DNA from: Afifella marina DSM 2698 | GTDB lineage: Bacteria; Pseudomonadota; Alphaproteobacteria; Rhizobiales; Afifellaceae | Direction of reading: 5' to 3' | DNA length: 64,000 bases | Assembly: GCF_900102695.1 (NCBI RefSeq) | Contig: NZ_FMVW01000003.1 | Location: 186,001-250,000, forward strand | Shown: positions 30,494-42,169 of the stretch, one piece after another | How positions within the stretch are numbered: position 1 is the first letter of the stretch | Layout of the letters: each line of letters begins with the position of its first letter | Position numbers and translations under genes: made by a program | Notes under the pieces: model-generated | What the model was told of the DNA's origin: nothing | The model's database searches: none | What the model saw: the letters and a program-made list of their open reading frames with translations, nothing else

Positions 30494-32713
30494 TCAGGGC
30501 TGGTATCTCAAGACGATCACGCCGAGCGGCGGCAGGGTGAGAGCGGCCGATGCCGGCTGGCCGTGCCACCCGACATCCTCGGCGCGCACTTCGCCGTCAT
30601 TGCCGACATTGGAGCCGCCATAGACGCCTGCATCGGTGTTGAGGCATTCCTCCCAACGTCCCTGGAAGGGCAGGCCGACGCGGTAGCCATGCCGCACGAC
30701 CGGCGTGAAATTGCAGATCACGGCAACGACATCCTCGCCACGCTCGCCGCGACGCAGATAGGAAAAGACGCTCTGATCGGCATCGGAGGCGTCGATCCAC
30801 TGGAACCCGGCCGGCTCGCAATCGCGCTGATGGAGTGCGGGCAGATCTCGATAGAGATGGTTGAGGTCGCGCACCAGCCGCTGCATCCCGGCATGGCCCT
30901 CGCCGCCGAGGAGATGCCAGTCGAGCGACTGATCGTGGTTCCATTCCCGGTCCTGGGCGAATTCGCAGCCCATGAAAATCAGCTTCTTGCCGGGATGCGT
31001 CCACATGAAGCCGAAATAGGCTCTGAGGTTGGCGAAGCGCTGCCATTCATCGCCCGGCATTTTGCCGAGGAGCGAGCCCTTCCCGTGCACCACCTCATCA
31101 TGGCTGATCGGCAGAACGAAGTTCTCCGAGAACGCATAGAGCAGGCCGAACGTCATCTGATGATGATGATAACGGCGATGCACCGGGTCGTTGTGGATAT
31201 AGGCGAGCGTGTCGTGCATCCAGCCCATGTTCCACTTGTAGCCGAAGCCGAGACCGCCCGTTTCCACGGGCCGCGAGACGCCCGGCCAGGCCGTCGATTC
31301 CTCGGCAAAGGTGGTCGCACCCTCAAAGTCGCCGAAGACATTGGTGTTGGTGTCGCGCAGGAAGGAAATGGCCTCCAGGTTTTCGCGACCGCCATGGACG
31401 TTGGGCACCCAGTCGCCCGGCTCGCGGCTATAGTCGAGGTAAAGCATAGAGGCCACGGCATCGACGCGCAGCCCGTCGATATGGAACTCGTCCATCCAGT
31501 AAAGGGCGTTCGCCTCCAGGAAGTTGCGCACCTCCCGCCGGCCGAAATTGTAGATGAGCGTGTTCCAGTCGCGGTGGAAGCCCTGGCGCGGATCGGCATG
31601 TTCATAAAGTGCGGTGCCGTCAAAACGCGCAAGACCGTGCTCGTCCGTCGGGAAATGCGCCGGCACCCAGTCGATGATCAGGCCGATGTCTTCGGCGTGG
31701 CAACGCTCCACGAACCGGGCGAACGCCTCCGGCGAGCCAAAGCGCGAGGTCGGCGCATAGAGCCCGATCGGCTGATAGCCCCAGGAGCCAGAGAAAGGAT
31801 GCTCGGAAATCGGCAAGAGCTCGATATGCGTGAAGCCCATATCCTTCACATAGGGGATGAGCTGATCGGCAAGCTCATCGTAATCGAGATAGGAATTGCC
31901 GTCGCCACGGCGCCACGAGCCGAGATGCACTTCGTAAATCGAGATCGGCTGGGCGCGATCGTTGCGCGCGCGCCGGGTCTGCATCCATTGCTCGTCGTGC
32001 CATTGGCGATCGGGAAGACCTGTGACACGCGACGCGGTCGAGGGGGGCACTTCCTGAGAGAAGGCGAAGGGATCGGATTTCAGCGGCAGGAGCCGCCCTT
32101 CGGGCGAGAGGATTTCGTACTTATAGTATTCGCCCGGCCCGATACCCGGCAGGAAGATTTCCCAGACGCCGCTTTCGACGCGCTTGCGCATGACGTGGCG
32201 GCGCCCGTCCCATTCGTTGAAGCTGCCGACGACGGACACACGCTGCGCATTCGGAGCCCATACCGCAAAGGTCGTGCCCTGAACGCCGTCGATCGTGGCC
32301 GGATGCGCGCCCATCTTCTCGTAGAGGCGGCGATGGTTCCCCTCCGAAAAGAGGTGCAGATCAAGCTCACCGAGGATCGGCGGAAACCGGTAGGGATCGT
32401 CGACGGTCCAGGATTGATCGCCGGCATAGAAGCGGATGCGGTAGGCGAGACCCGGATCCTGCCCTTCGAGCAGCGCCGCAAAGAAGCCCGCCTCGAGGCG
32501 CTCCATTTGAGCCAGAACCTCGTCACCCCCCATGCTGAGGATTTCGGCTCGCTCAGCGCCGGGATGAAACGTGCGGATGCTCAGGCCGGCAGCGGCCCGG
32601 TGCGGGCCGAGAAGGGAAAACGGGTCGCCATGGCGCCCTTCGATCAGCGCAGCAATCGCAGAGCGGTCGATCTCCGGAAAGGAGATCAGGATCTCTTTGC
32701 GCCAGGTGTTCAT
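30494..32713 (-). CDS. glgB: 1,4-alpha-glucan branching enzyme GlgB
   Basis: 739 residues, typical of two-domain N-terminal GlgB. The N1/CBM48 region covers about 1-220. The GH13 barrel has [22 protein letters not shown] (nucleophile Asp), [11 protein letters not shown] (acid/base Glu) and [15 protein letters not shown]. It adds alpha-1,6 branches and serves both the GlgA and GlgE routes. Its start overlaps the treS-mak stop (ATGA), consistent with coupled expression with the GlgE pathway enzymes. Confidence 0.97.
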   Translation of the reverse strand: MNTWRKEILISFPEIDRSAIAALIEGRHGDPFSLLGPHRAAAGLSIRTFHPGAERAEILSMGGDEVLAQMERLEAGFFAALLEGQDPGLAYRIRFYAGDQSWTVDDPYRFPPILGELDLHLFSEGNHRRLYEKMGAHPATIDGVQGTTFAVWAPNAQRVSVVGSFNEWDGRRHVMRKRVESGVWEIFLPGIGPGEYYKYEILSPEGRLLPLKSDPFAFSQEVPPSTASRVTGLPDRQWHDEQWMQTRRARNDRAQPISIYEVHLGSWRRGDGNSYLDYDELADQLIPYVKDMGFTHIELLPISEHPFSGSWGYQPIGLYAPTSRFGSPEAFARFVERCHAEDIGLIIDWVPAHFPTDEHGLARFDGTALYEHADPRQGFHRDWNTLIYNFGRREVRNFLEANALYWMDEFHIDGLRVDAVASMLYLDYSREPGDWVPNVHGGRENLEAISFLRDTNTNVFGDFEGATTFAEESTAWPGVSRPVETGGLGFGYKWNMGWMHDTLAYIHNDPVHRRYHHHQMTFGLLYAFSENFVLPISHDEVVHGKGSLLGKMPGDEWQRFANLRAYFGFMWTHPGKKLIFMGCEFAQDREWNHDQSLDWHLLGGEGHAGMQRLVRDLNHLYRDLPALHQRDCEPAGFQWIDASDADQSVFSYLRRGERGEDVVAVICNFTPVVRHGYRVGLPFQGRWEECLNTDAGVYGGSNVGNDGEVRAEDVGWHGQPASAALTLPPLGVIVLRYQP

Positions 32714-35700
32714 AGCTTTGCCTCAGTGGTGATCAGGTTAAGAACGCCGCGCAGCGGAATGTCGATCCAATCGGGGCGATTTGCCGCCTCATAGAGGATC
32801 TCGTAAAAGCCCTTCTGCAGAAGGAAGAGCCGCAAGAGGCGCTCTGCCGCCGCCTCGTCGTCCGGGAGTGTCGATACGCCTTCCATCCGGGCGAAGTAGC
32901 TCGCACGGAAATCGGCGACGGCCTTGTCGCGCCATTGCTGGGCCCGTTCACGGATCGCCTCGGGCACCTCCATATGCCGTGCCAGGAACTGGCGTTCGGC
33001 CGCGGCCGCGGCATAGTCGAAGGAGCGCAGCATGCCGGCGACGTCCCGCAGGGGCGAGGACTTCGCGCGCCGTTCCGCGAGCGAGCGTTGCGGCTCGCCC
33101 TCGAAGTCGATGATGACGATATCAGCCTGGGAAACGAGGACCTGGCCAAGATGATAATCGCCGTGGATGCGCGACTTGCCACCCGACGGGGGACTTGAGG
33201 CCAGGTCTTCCAGCTCGGCCTGAAGCGCCCCGCGCCGTTCGGCAAGGTCGGCCGCCATCTCGCGCGTTTCGGCAGGCAGCGTCGCCGCCATCGCCTCAAG
33301 CCGCTCGATCGCCTCATCGGCGAGGCTTGCGACATCGACAGCCATCGCGCCCACATCTTCCTGCTCCAAGGATTCCACCTTGAAGGCCGGCAGATCGGTT
33401 TCGGCCGCGAGCGCCACATGCATTTCGGCCGTGCGCAGGCCCATAGTCATGGGCAGGTCGAGCGGATGCCCGAAAGGAATCGGGGCTGCCGCCGGGGCGG
33501 TCTCCGCGGCGGCCACCGCATTGAGCGCCGTCGCCTCCAGATCGCGGTCGAGCGCATCGACGAGAACGGCCCAGCCGTCACCCTGATTGCGCACAAAGGA
33601 GAAGACCGCGGCAAGCGCCGTCGGCTCGCCTTCGTTCGGACGGTATTCGACCGTGCCAAGGAGTTGCGGCGTGTTGTCGAAACCTGCGACATCGGTGAGG
33701 AAGCGCGCCACTTCGACTTCGGGCTGATCGCCCTCGCGCAGCCGGCGATAGACTTTGAGGAGCGCGCGATCGCCGATGATGACGGACACGTTCGACTGCT
33801 CGACGCCGAGCGGACGGACATCGGTTTCCTCCGCCGCTTCTGCAAGATCGGCCTGACCGGCAAAGACGAGTTCGCCGTCCTTGGCGGCGACCGGCTCACC
33901 GGCCGCCATCGCCCTCAACAGAGCTCTCGCGAAATCCTCGTCGAAAGCCGCATCGACAAGCGCGCCTACGCGCGGTCCGCGTCTGATCTTGGCCAGCGTG
34001 TAGGAGAGTTTCGGCGCGCCGAAATGGAGGTTCTCTTCGCCCCACAAAGCGGAGAGCGGCAGGAAGTAACGCTGCGTCTCCTCGTTGCGGAGCGTCACAT
34101 CGACGGTCGCAATAGCGGTGCGCCCCTCCGCCACGCTCGTCAGAGGCGACAGTGAAACCCCGTCGATGGTGCCGCCCTTGCCGGCGAACCAGCGCTGGCG
34201 CTGCAGGAATTCAGGCAGCGCCTGGGATTCGAGCTGGCGGCCGTCGCGGCCGGAGAGCGCAGCGTCGAGATCGGCGCGCGTGGTGACGGTAATGAATTCG
34301 GGCATAACGTCGGGTGCGGGCGTGTGCCATTGCGGCACGTCCGTCTCCTCGGTGAGAAGGAACCAGAAGAAACCGTAGCCGGGCAGCGTCAGCATGTAGG
34401 GCAATTCACCGATCGCCGGGAAAGCCGAATGGCCGGAAAGCTCTACCGGAACCCGGTGACGGAAACGCGACAGGTCGAGCTCGACGGCCTGGGCGGAACG
34501 GGAAAGATTGGCGACGCAGAGAATGTCTTCGTCTTCGTAACTGCGGATATAGGCGAGGATCTTCCGGTTCCCCGGATAGAGAAAGGTCATCTCGCCGCGG
34601 CCGAAGACCTTGTGCTGCTTGCGCACGGTCACCATGCGCCGCATCCAGTTCAGGAGCGATGACGGATCGGATTGCTGCGCCTCGACATTGATCGCTTCAT
34701 AGCCGTGGATCGGGTCCTGCACCGGCGGCAGATAGAGCTGCTGCGGATTGGCACGCGAGAAGCCGCCATTGCGGTCGCCCGACCATTGCATGGGAGTGCG
34801 CACGCCGTCGCGGTCGCCCAGGAAGTAATTGTCGCCCATGCCGATCTCGTCGCCGTAATAGAGCACCGGCGTGCCCGGCATCGACAACAGGAGCGCATTC
34901 ATCAACTCGATCTTGCGGCGATCGTTTTGCATGAGCGGCGCCAGACGGCGGCGGATGCCGAGATTGATGCGCGCCTTCTGATCGGACGCATAGGTGCGCC
35001 ACAGATAGTCGCGCTCCGTATCCGTCACCATTTCGAGCGTCAGCTCGTCGTGGTTGCGCAAAAAGATCGCCCATTGGCAGGGATCCGGAATTTCCGGCGT
35101 CTGACGGATGATATCGGTGATCGGATGGCGGTCCTCCTGCGCCAGCGCCATGTACATGCGCGGCATCAAGGGGAAGTGGAATGCCATGTGGCATTCGTCG
35201 CCCTCGCCGAAATAGGGACGCGTATCCTCGGGCCATTGATTGGCTTCGGCGAGCAGCATCCGATCGGAATAATTCTCGTCGAGGTCGCTGCGGATCTGCT
35301 TCAGGACGACATGCGTCTCCGGCAGGTTCTCGTTGTTGGTGCCGTCGCGCTCCACGAGATAAGGAATCGCGTCGAGCCGGAGCCCATCGACCCCCATATC
35401 GAGCCAGAAGCGCATCACCGAGAGCACTTCCTTCATCACCCGCGGATTGTCGAAATTGAGATCCGGCTGGTGGGAATAGAAGCGATGCCAGAAGAATCCT
35501 TCCGCGACGGGATCCCACGTCCAGTTGGAGGTCTCCGTGTCGAGGAAGATGATGCGCGTGCCCTGGTATTTCTGATCGGTATCGCTCCAGACGTAATAAT
35601 TGCGCGCAGCCGATCCGGGCTTCGCATTGCGCGCCTTCTGGAACCAGGGATGCTGGTCGGAGGTGTGGTTGATGACGAGCTCGGTGATCACCCGGATGCC

Positions 35701-36057
35701 GCGCTGATGGGCTTCCGACACGAAGCGACGGAAATCGCGCATCGTGCCGTAAGACGGATTGATGGCGCGGTAGTCCGCGATGTCGTAGCCATCGTCACGC
35801 AAGGGCGAAGGATAGAACGGCAGAAGCCAGATCGCGGTGACGCCCAGGCTCTCGATGTAATCGAGCCGGTCGAGAAGACCACCAAAGTCGCCAACGCCGT
35901 CCCCGTTCGAATCGAGAAACGCTTTGACGTGCAGCTGATAGACGATCGCGTCCTTGTACCATTCGGTGTCGGAGCGATCGATCACTCCGTCGATGCGATG
36001 ATGGGGGCGCTCGGAACGATTGGATTTTTGCATGTTTTCTGTCGGGCCTGCGTTCAC
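32710..36057 (-). CDS. treS: Trehalose synthase-maltokinase fusion (TreS-Mak)
   Basis: 1115 residues. The N-terminal half (about 25-590) is GH13 trehalose synthase with [23 protein letters not shown] (nucleophile), [12 protein letters not shown] (acid/base Glu) and [13 protein letters not shown]. The C-terminal half is maltokinase, with an aminoglycoside-phosphotransferase-like active site [10 protein letters not shown] followed by [10 protein letters not shown]. It converts trehalose to maltose and phosphorylates it to maltose-1-phosphate for GlgE. Start GTG 36057 overlaps the glgE stop (GTGA); ATG 36033 is an alternative. Such fusions are known. Confidence 0.94.
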   Translation of the reverse strand: MNAGPTENMQKSNRSERPHHRIDGVIDRSDTEWYKDAIVYQLHVKAFLDSNGDGVGDFGGLLDRLDYIESLGVTAIWLLPFYPSPLRDDGYDIADYRAINPSYGTMRDFRRFVSEAHQRGIRVITELVINHTSDQHPWFQKARNAKPGSAARNYYVWSDTDQKYQGTRIIFLDTETSNWTWDPVAEGFFWHRFYSHQPDLNFDNPRVMKEVLSVMRFWLDMGVDGLRLDAIPYLVERDGTNNENLPETHVVLKQIRSDLDENYSDRMLLAEANQWPEDTRPYFGEGDECHMAFHFPLMPRMYMALAQEDRHPITDIIRQTPEIPDPCQWAIFLRNHDELTLEMVTDTERDYLWRTYASDQKARINLGIRRRLAPLMQNDRRKIELMNALLLSMPGTPVLYYGDEIGMGDNYFLGDRDGVRTPMQWSGDRNGGFSRANPQQLYLPPVQDPIHGYEAINVEAQQSDPSSLLNWMRRMVTVRKQHKVFGRGEMTFLYPGNRKILAYIRSYEDEDILCVANLSRSAQAVELDLSRFRHRVPVELSGHSAFPAIGELPYMLTLPGYGFFWFLLTEETDVPQWHTPAPDVMPEFITVTTRADLDAALSGRDGRQLESQALPEFLQRQRWFAGKGGTIDGVSLSPLTSVAEGRTAIATVDVTLRNEETQRYFLPLSALWGEENLHFGAPKLSYTLAKIRRGPRVGALVDAAFDEDFARALLRAMAAGEPVAAKDGELVFAGQADLAEAAEETDVRPLGVEQSNVSVIIGDRALLKVYRRLREGDQPEVEVARFLTDVAGFDNTPQLLGTVEYRPNEGEPTALAAVFSFVRNQGDGWAVLVDALDRDLEATALNAVAAAETAPAAAPIPFGHPLDLPMTMGLRTAEMHVALAAETDLPAFKVESLEQEDVGAMAVDVASLADEAIERLEAMAATLPAETREMAADLAERRGALQAELEDLASSPPSGGKSRIHGDYHLGQVLVSQADIVIIDFEGEPQRSLAERRAKSSPLRDVAGMLRSFDYAAAAAERQFLARHMEVPEAIRERAQQWRDKAVADFRASYFARMEGVSTLPDDEAAAERLLRLFLLQKGFYEILYEAANRPDWIDIPLRGVLNLITTEAKL

Positions 36058-38060
36058 GTGAGCCGCTCTTGAGGCGAAATCAGGCGCCAGGCCGCATAGG
36101 TGCGCTCGGACGGGTTGAGCCAGACGTGTTGCATCTTGCCCTGCCAGGTGAAGCGCCTGTCGAGGACCAGATCCTCGGCCATGATCGGCGCATCGTCAGA
36201 CAGCCCGAATTCCCAAAGCGGCACCTCGAAATGCGCGCCCTGCGCGTTCAAGGGATCGAGATTGACGGCAAACAGCAGGAAGCTCGACAGATCGTCGGTA
36301 TATTTGCCGTAATAGAGAATGTTGTCGTTGTAGGCGTTATAGAACGACAGATTGGTGAATTGCTGCAACGCCGGATGAGCCCTGCGCCAGGCATTGAGGC
36401 GGCGCACGTCATCCTTGATATGGCCGGGCCTGTCCCAATCCCAGGCGCGGATCTCATACTTTTCGGAATCCAGATACTCTTCCTTGCCAGGCATCGCGGC
36501 GGCCTCGCAAAGCTCATAGCCTGAGTAGATGCCGTAATTGGTGGCAAGCGTCGCCGCCAGGAAGAGACGCACCTGGAAGCCGGCGCGTCCGCTGTTCTGA
36601 AGATAGAACGGATTGATGTCCGGCGTATTGGTGAAGAAGTTCGGCCGCATGTAATGGCGGCATTCCTCGGTGGTGAGCTCCGTCAGATATTCTGTAAGCT
36701 CGACCTTGTTGTTGCGCCAGGTGAAATAAGAATAGGACTGGGTGAAACCCACCTTGGCGAGGCGCTTCATCATCTTTGGTCGCGTGAAAGCTTCCGCCAG
36801 GAAGATCGTGTCAGGATGGCGGCGGCGCACCTCCGCGATCATCCACTCCCAGAACGGCAGGGGCTTGGTGTGCGGATTGTCGACACGGAAGATTTTGACA
36901 CCGTGCTCGACCCAGAACAGCACCGTGTCACGAAGCTCGTGCCAGAGCCCCGGGATGGCATCGCGGTAGAAATGGACGTTGACGATGTCCTCGTATTTCT
37001 TCGGCGGGTTTTCGGCAAACCTGATGGTGCCGTCGGGACGCCAATCAAACCATTCCGGGTGTTCCTTGATCCAGGGATGGTCGGGCGAACACTGGATGGC
37101 GAAATCGAGCGCGATCTCCAGCCCGTGCTCCGCCGCCGCCTTCACCAGACGGTGGAAATCCTCAAACGTGCCGAGCTCGGGATGGATGGCCTTGTGACCG
37201 CCTTCCTCCGAGCCGATGGCATAGGGACTGCCGGGATCGTCGGGGCGCGCCGTCAGCGAATTGTTGCGCCCCTTGCGGTTGGTCTTGCCGATCGGATGGA
37301 TCGGCGGAAAATAAAGCACGTCGAAGCCGAGATCGCGCACGTAAGGGAGCTGCGCGATGACATCGTCGAAGGTGCCGTGGCGGGCAGGATCCCCCGACTG
37401 CGAGCGCGGCATCAGCTCGTACCAGCTTGAGAATGCGGCACGCTTGCGATCGACGAAGAGATCGAGGAGCCGCAGGTAATAAGAGAGATTGCTCCGCGGT
37501 CCGCCGGCCGTCATCAGACCGAGAAGATCTTCGCCCATGAGCACGGAAAACTGCTGGGCCGGATCGGCAAGGCGGGCGATATCTTCGGTGACGCGCTGCA
37601 GCCTTGCCCGCCTTTCGGGATCGAGCCGGTCGCTTTCCGACAGCGCCTTCTTCAGAATATGCAGCCCCTCCTTGAGTTCGGAGGCCACATCCTGACCGGC
37701 ATTTTTCTTTTTCGCGACATCGGAACGCCAGCTTCGAAAGAGATCGCGCCAGGCAATCACGGTATATTCGTAGGTCGTGTTCTCGACGGGCACGAAGGCT
37801 GCGCGCCAGCGGTCATTTTCGTAGAGGCGCATCGGCGTTTCAGACCACGCCTTATCACCCTTTCGGCGCGTCAGAAGCGCCGCGTCGATGAGGTCGTGGC
37901 CATCGGAAAAGATATCTGCCTCCACAACCACGACTTCCCCGACCGCGGCCTTGGCGGGAAAGCGGCCGCCGTCGATCTCGGGCGTCACCGCCTCGATGGC
38001 GATGCGGTTGTCGGCGAGGGCGTGCAGCAGGCGATCGGCGGGTTTGAGAGCCTGTTCCAT
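36054..38060 (-). CDS. glgE: Alpha-1,4-glucan:maltose-1-phosphate maltosyltransferase GlgE
   Basis: 668 residues of GH13_3. The N-terminal domain (about 15-120) and helical insert precede the barrel. The nucleophile lies in IFRVDNPHTKP, the acid/base in IFLAEAFTRPKMM, and FPPIHPIGKTNRKGRNN is a GlgE signature for maltose-1-phosphate. It transfers maltosyl units onto linear glucan. First gene of the cluster; ATG 38060. No trehalose-synthesis gene (otsAB, treYZ) is visible in the window, so trehalose or maltose must come from elsewhere. Confidence 0.96.
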   Translation of the reverse strand: MEQALKPADRLLHALADNRIAIEAVTPEIDGGRFPAKAAVGEVVVVEADIFSDGHDLIDAALLTRRKGDKAWSETPMRLYENDRWRAAFVPVENTTYEYTVIAWRDLFRSWRSDVAKKKNAGQDVASELKEGLHILKKALSESDRLDPERRARLQRVTEDIARLADPAQQFSVLMGEDLLGLMTAGGPRSNLSYYLRLLDLFVDRKRAAFSSWYELMPRSQSGDPARHGTFDDVIAQLPYVRDLGFDVLYFPPIHPIGKTNRKGRNNSLTARPDDPGSPYAIGSEEGGHKAIHPELGTFEDFHRLVKAAAEHGLEIALDFAIQCSPDHPWIKEHPEWFDWRPDGTIRFAENPPKKYEDIVNVHFYRDAIPGLWHELRDTVLFWVEHGVKIFRVDNPHTKPLPFWEWMIAEVRRRHPDTIFLAEAFTRPKMMKRLAKVGFTQSYSYFTWRNNKVELTEYLTELTTEECRHYMRPNFFTNTPDINPFYLQNSGRAGFQVRLFLAATLATNYGIYSGYELCEAAAMPGKEEYLDSEKYEIRAWDWDRPGHIKDDVRRLNAWRRAHPALQQFTNLSFYNAYNDNILYYGKYTDDLSSFLLFAVNLDPLNAQGAHFEVPLWEFGLSDDAPIMAEDLVLDRRFTWQGKMQHVWLNPSERTYAAWRLISPQERLT

Positions 38061-38187
38061 GATCCTGTCGGCTTGGACGTTTCCAATAGGGCGCCGCCGG
38101 CGGGAGGCCGCCGGCGATACAATTCGAGCTAGGTCAGGCCGGAGCGAGGTCCAGCCTGTTGTGTAGGCTAACGAGGTACTCGGTGGA

Positions 38188-38212
38188 GAGTTGCAAGCGT
38201 TTTGCCTGCAAC
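38188..38212 (-). repeat. 7-bp inverted repeat after putA
   Basis: AGTTGCA (38188-38194) and TGCAACT (38206-38212) with an 11-base loop lie six bases past the putA stop and upstream of glgE. There is no strong T-run. A weak terminator or a processing site is possible. Confidence 0.35.
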
Positions 38213-38217
38213 TTCCC

Positions 38218-41200
38218 TCAACTGCCGGCGAGCGTCAGAAGCGTCGCATTGCCGCCCGAAGCGGTGGTGTCGATCGACACGACGCGCTCGGTGGCGAAAG
38301 CCGCCACGCCTTCCGCCAGGGACAGAAGCGGCAGCCGCGCCCCCTGGCGTTCGGCAAGAGCGATGCGCAACGTTCGTGCCTGCGTGCCACCGCCCTCATA
38401 CGCGACGAGACCGAGGCCCCGAAGGCCGGCAGCGAGCGCCACGGGCTCGCCCTCCACCACGACAACGAGACCCGCCGGGGCGCCGACACGTTCCAGCGCT
38501 GTCTTGAACGCCACCACGGCGGCATCGACGATGCCGGCCGGCACGACGGCGCGATTGCCAGCGGCAAGGGCCGTCACGACCTGCGCCAGAAGCGCGCCCG
38601 CCCGTGCTCCGTCTCCATCGGCCGGGCCTTCATCGGCTGGGGAGGCGCCCAGACAAAGCGCCAACCCGCGGCCATGCAGCGACAGGCGATTGGCCTCGCC
38701 CGTCGGGCCCGGCAACGCCACGACGCCGGCGATCTCCGGCCGTGCCGCCTCGATCACCTCATGGGCAACCTTTCGGGCAGGTTCCGGCAATTCGCCGGCA
38801 GCGCTCGCCAAGACCATGATGCGAGCGGAGTTAGCCTCCCATTCGCTCATATCCGGAAGAGCCGCGAGATCGGCCGGAGCCAGGGCGGCAACCTGCGGCC
38901 TCTCCTCGTCCCTCGGAAGCGGAACGGCGGTCACGTCGACCGGCCGCGTGAAGCGGGCGAGATAATGCGGGCCGCCGGCCTTCGGGCCGGTGCCGGAAAG
39001 CCCTTCGCCACCGAAGGGCTGCACACCGACGACCGCACCGATCTGATTGCGGTTCACATAGATGTTGCCGACATGGGCGTGGTCGCAAATGCGCTCCACC
39101 CGCTGGTCGATACGCGAATGGATGCCGAGAGTGAGGCCATAGCCCGACGCGTTGATAGCAGCCACCACCGCGTCGATCTCCTTCGCCTTGAAGGTGATGA
39201 CGTGCAGGACGGGCCCGAAGATCTCGCGCTCGAGCTCGTCGAAACGATCGAGACGAAGCGCCACTGGCGCGACGAAATTGCCCTCCCCCGGCATTTTTTC
39301 GTGCGTGAAGAGGAGCCGTCCTTCGCCCGTGAGCTTTGCCACATGGGTTTCGATCGTCTGCCGCGCTTCCTCATCGATCACCGGCCCGACATCGGTTGCG
39401 GGATCCCACGGATCGCCAATGACGAGCTCTTCGGTCGCTCCCTTCAGCATCTTCAAAAGCGCCGGTGCGACGTCCTCCTGCACGAAGAGAGCACGCAGCG
39501 CCGAACAGCGCTGCCCGGCCGATTGGAAGGCCGATTGCACGATGTCGCGAACCGCATGCTCTGGAAGTGCGGTCGAATCGACGATCATCGCATTGAGGCC
39601 GCCCGTCTCGGCGATGAGCGGCGCACGCACGGGCCCCGCTTTCGCCAAAGCCCGGTCGATCAAAATCGCTGTGTCCGTCGAACCGGTGAAGCAGACGCCA
39701 CCGACCCTCGGATCGGAGGTGAGTGCGGAACCGACCACAGATCCCTCTCCCGGAACGAGATTGAGCACGCCTTTCGGCACACCCGCCTCGTGCAAAAGCG
39801 CCACGGCCTTTGCCGCCGTCAGAGGGGATTGCTCGGCGGGTTTGGCGACGACGGCATTGCCGGCGACGAGCGCGGCCGAAAGCTGACCGGTGAAAATCGC
39901 CAGCGGGAAATTCCACGGCGAGATGCAGACGAAAACCCCGCGGCCGTGCCGCGTTGCGCCCTCTTCGGCGAAAAGCCGGCGGGCTTCGCTCGCGTAATAG
40001 CGCAGAAAATCTGCGGCTTCGCGCACTTCCAACACACCGTCGAGGCGCGTCTTGCCCGCTTCGCGGGAGGCAAGGGCGATGAGTTCGGGCGCGTTCTCCT
40101 CATAAAGCGTCGCGGCACGCTCCAAGATCTCGGCGCGCGCCTCCGCCCCGATCTCCTGCCAGGCCGCCACCGCATCGGCAGCCACGCCGAGAGCGCGTTT
40201 GGCGGTGTCCGCGTCGGCATCTACGACAACGCCGACTTTTTCGGCCGGATGCGCCGGATTGAAGACATCCCGTGCGCTTCCCGGGCCTTCCTCGCCGCCG
40301 ATCAGGGGTGCTGCGCGCCATTGCACCGCCTCAAACGGCCTCATGGCTTCGGAAAGCGTCTCCAGATCGAGCGGATTGTTCAGATTCCAGCCTTTGGAGT
40401 TCTTGCGATCCGGCTCATAGATGTCGGGCGGCAGCGGGATCAGCGGATGGGCGACCGGCTTTGCCTGCTCGACCAGCGAAATCGGGTCTTCGACCAGCTT
40501 TTCCGCCGGCACCTCCTCATCGAGGAGCTGGTGGACGAAGGAGGAATTGGCGCCGTTCTCGAGCAACCGGCGGACGAGATAGGCAAGCAGATCCTTGTGG
40601 ATGCCAACCGGCGCATAGATGCGGCAGGGACGGCCCGTCTCTTTCCTCAGGCGTTCGTGCAGCGCCTCGCCCATGCCGTGCAGACGCTGGAATTCAAAGC
40701 GCGCCTCGGGCGGCGCGATTTCCAGAATGGCGCAGGCCGTATGGGCGTTGTGCGTGGCAAACTGGGGGAAGATACGGTCGCAATGTGCGAGCAGAAAACT
40801 CGCGCCGGCCAGATAGGAGACGTCGGTCGATGGCTTGCGGGTGAAGACCGGATAGGCGGCAAGACCGAGGATCTGCGCCTGTTTGATCTCGTAATCCCAA
40901 TAGGCGCCTTTGACGAGACGCACGGCAAAGCGACGGTCGAGACGTTCCGCGAGATCCACGATCCAGTGAAGGACCGGCAGGGAGGCTTTCGAGAACGCCT
41001 GGACGACGAAACCGAAGCCGTCCCAATCGGCAAATTCCGGCTCTGAAAGCGCGCGTTCCATGACCTGAAGCGACAGATCGAGACGGTCGGCCTCCTCCGC
41101 ATCGACGGTGAGACCGATGCCGGCGGCCTTCGCCTGACGCATCAACTGGACGAGCGTCGGCACGAGTTCGGCCAGAACGCGCTCCTTCTGCACCGTCTCA

Positions 41201-41955
41201 TAGCGCGGATGGAGCGCCGAGAGTTTGACGGAGATCGACGGATTGTCGGTGACGCGCTCGGCATTGGCGGCCTTGCCGATGGCGCTGATCGCGTTCGAAT
41301 AAGAGCGAAAATAGGCCTCGGCGTCTTCGCGCGTTCGCGCCGCCTCGCCCAGCATATCGTAGGAATAGCGATAGCCCTTGGCGCGCATCGACTCGGCACG
41401 ACGCAGCGCCTCCTCGATGTTGCGCCCGAGCACGAACTGCGCGCCCAACACCTTCATCGACTGTGCCACGGCGGCGCGCACGACAGGCTCGCCGACACGT
41501 TGCACCATGCGGCGCATCGTATGGATGAGATGCGCCTCGGTCTGCTCGTCCTGCCCTTCCGACCCGTAAAGGCGGCCTGTCAGCATCAGGCCCCAGGATG
41601 AGGCATTCAGCAAAAGCGATTCACTTTGCCCGCGATGGCTGCCCCAATCGGCTCCCCCGATCTTGTCGCGGATCAGCGCATCGAGCGTGTGAGCGTCCGG
41701 CACACGGAGATAAGCCTCTGCGAGGCACATCAGAGCCACGCCTTCGTCGGTGGAGAGACCGTATTCGGAGAGAAAACGCTCCATCAGATGCGGGGCCGGA
41801 TCGGCCCGCAGGGCAGACACCATCCCGGCGGCCTTGGCACCGGCACGCTTGCGTGCCGCTTCGTCCAGATTTATCGCGGCGAGGCGGCTTTTGACCACCG
41901 CCTCCTCGTCTTCATAGGGCGCGCGACGGATGGCAATACGAGGATCTGTGGCCAT
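38218..41955 (-). CDS. putA: Bifunctional proline dehydrogenase / P5C dehydrogenase PutA (long form without RHH)
   Basis: 1245 residues. The N-terminal helical arm and FAD-binding proline dehydrogenase barrel (about 1-480) include RYSYDMLGEAA, VDAEEADRLDLSL, VRLVKGAYWDYEIK and IYAPVG. The aldehyde dehydrogenase domain (about 520-1000) has FTGSTDTA, AETGGLNAMIVD and catalytic Cys in SAGQRCSAL. A C-terminal ALDH-superfamily-like domain (about 1010-1245) follows, as in long PutAs. No ribbon-helix-helix DNA-binding domain is present at the N-terminus, so it should not autoregulate; no Lrp-type putR is adjacent. ATG 41955 has GGAG upstream. Confidence 0.96.
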   Translation of the reverse strand: MATDPRIAIRRAPYEDEEAVVKSRLAAINLDEAARKRAGAKAAGMVSALRADPAPHLMERFLSEYGLSTDEGVALMCLAEAYLRVPDAHTLDALIRDKIGGADWGSHRGQSESLLLNASSWGLMLTGRLYGSEGQDEQTEAHLIHTMRRMVQRVGEPVVRAAVAQSMKVLGAQFVLGRNIEEALRRAESMRAKGYRYSYDMLGEAARTREDAEAYFRSYSNAISAIGKAANAERVTDNPSISVKLSALHPRYETVQKERVLAELVPTLVQLMRQAKAAGIGLTVDAEEADRLDLSLQVMERALSEPEFADWDGFGFVVQAFSKASLPVLHWIVDLAERLDRRFAVRLVKGAYWDYEIKQAQILGLAAYPVFTRKPSTDVSYLAGASFLLAHCDRIFPQFATHNAHTACAILEIAPPEARFEFQRLHGMGEALHERLRKETGRPCRIYAPVGIHKDLLAYLVRRLLENGANSSFVHQLLDEEVPAEKLVEDPISLVEQAKPVAHPLIPLPPDIYEPDRKNSKGWNLNNPLDLETLSEAMRPFEAVQWRAAPLIGGEEGPGSARDVFNPAHPAEKVGVVVDADADTAKRALGVAADAVAAWQEIGAEARAEILERAATLYEENAPELIALASREAGKTRLDGVLEVREAADFLRYYASEARRLFAEEGATRHGRGVFVCISPWNFPLAIFTGQLSAALVAGNAVVAKPAEQSPLTAAKAVALLHEAGVPKGVLNLVPGEGSVVGSALTSDPRVGGVCFTGSTDTAILIDRALAKAGPVRAPLIAETGGLNAMIVDSTALPEHAVRDIVQSAFQSAGQRCSALRALFVQEDVAPALLKMLKGATEELVIGDPWDPATDVGPVIDEEARQTIETHVAKLTGEGRLLFTHEKMPGEGNFVAPVALRLDRFDELEREIFGPVLHVITFKAKEIDAVVAAINASGYGLTLGIHSRIDQRVERICDHAHVGNIYVNRNQIGAVVGVQPFGGEGLSGTGPKAGGPHYLARFTRPVDVTAVPLPRDEERPQVAALAPADLAALPDMSEWEANSARIMVLASAAGELPEPARKVAHEVIEAARPEIAGVVALPGPTGEANRLSLHGRGLALCLGASPADEGPADGDGARAGALLAQVVTALAAGNRAVVPAGIVDAAVVAFKTALERVGAPAGLVVVVEGEPVALAAGLRGLGLVAYEGGGTQARTLRIALAERQGARLPLLSLAEGVAAFATERVVSIDTTASGGNATLLTLAGS

Positions 41956-42169
41956 GGAGGCTCCGGAGGGCAGAATGGGTAAGGGTCGGTAACCTTCCGC
42001 AATGCTGCCCGCAAATACGTCTTCATTTCAACTCGTCGAAATACCAAGTCGGGCAGGATCACCGGCGAAATCACGAAGACCTAGACTTCTCTCACGAGAT
42101 GACACCGCCCGGGAGATTCCTGCCCCGCCCCGACGCTCATACATGCGCCGGGACTGACAACGGCATTGC

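Noticed and set aside
28361-32794. Two plus-strand open frames of over 700 codons opposite glgX and glgB
   Set aside because: They are antisense shadows of genes with intact catalytic motifs; no ribosome sites or domain-like sequence were seen.
38191-41046. Long plus-strand open frame (about 950 codons) opposite putA
   Set aside because: It mirrors the reverse frame of a clearly conserved gene; such shadows arise from high third-position GC. Its translation is Arg/Ala/Gly-rich with no recognisable motif.
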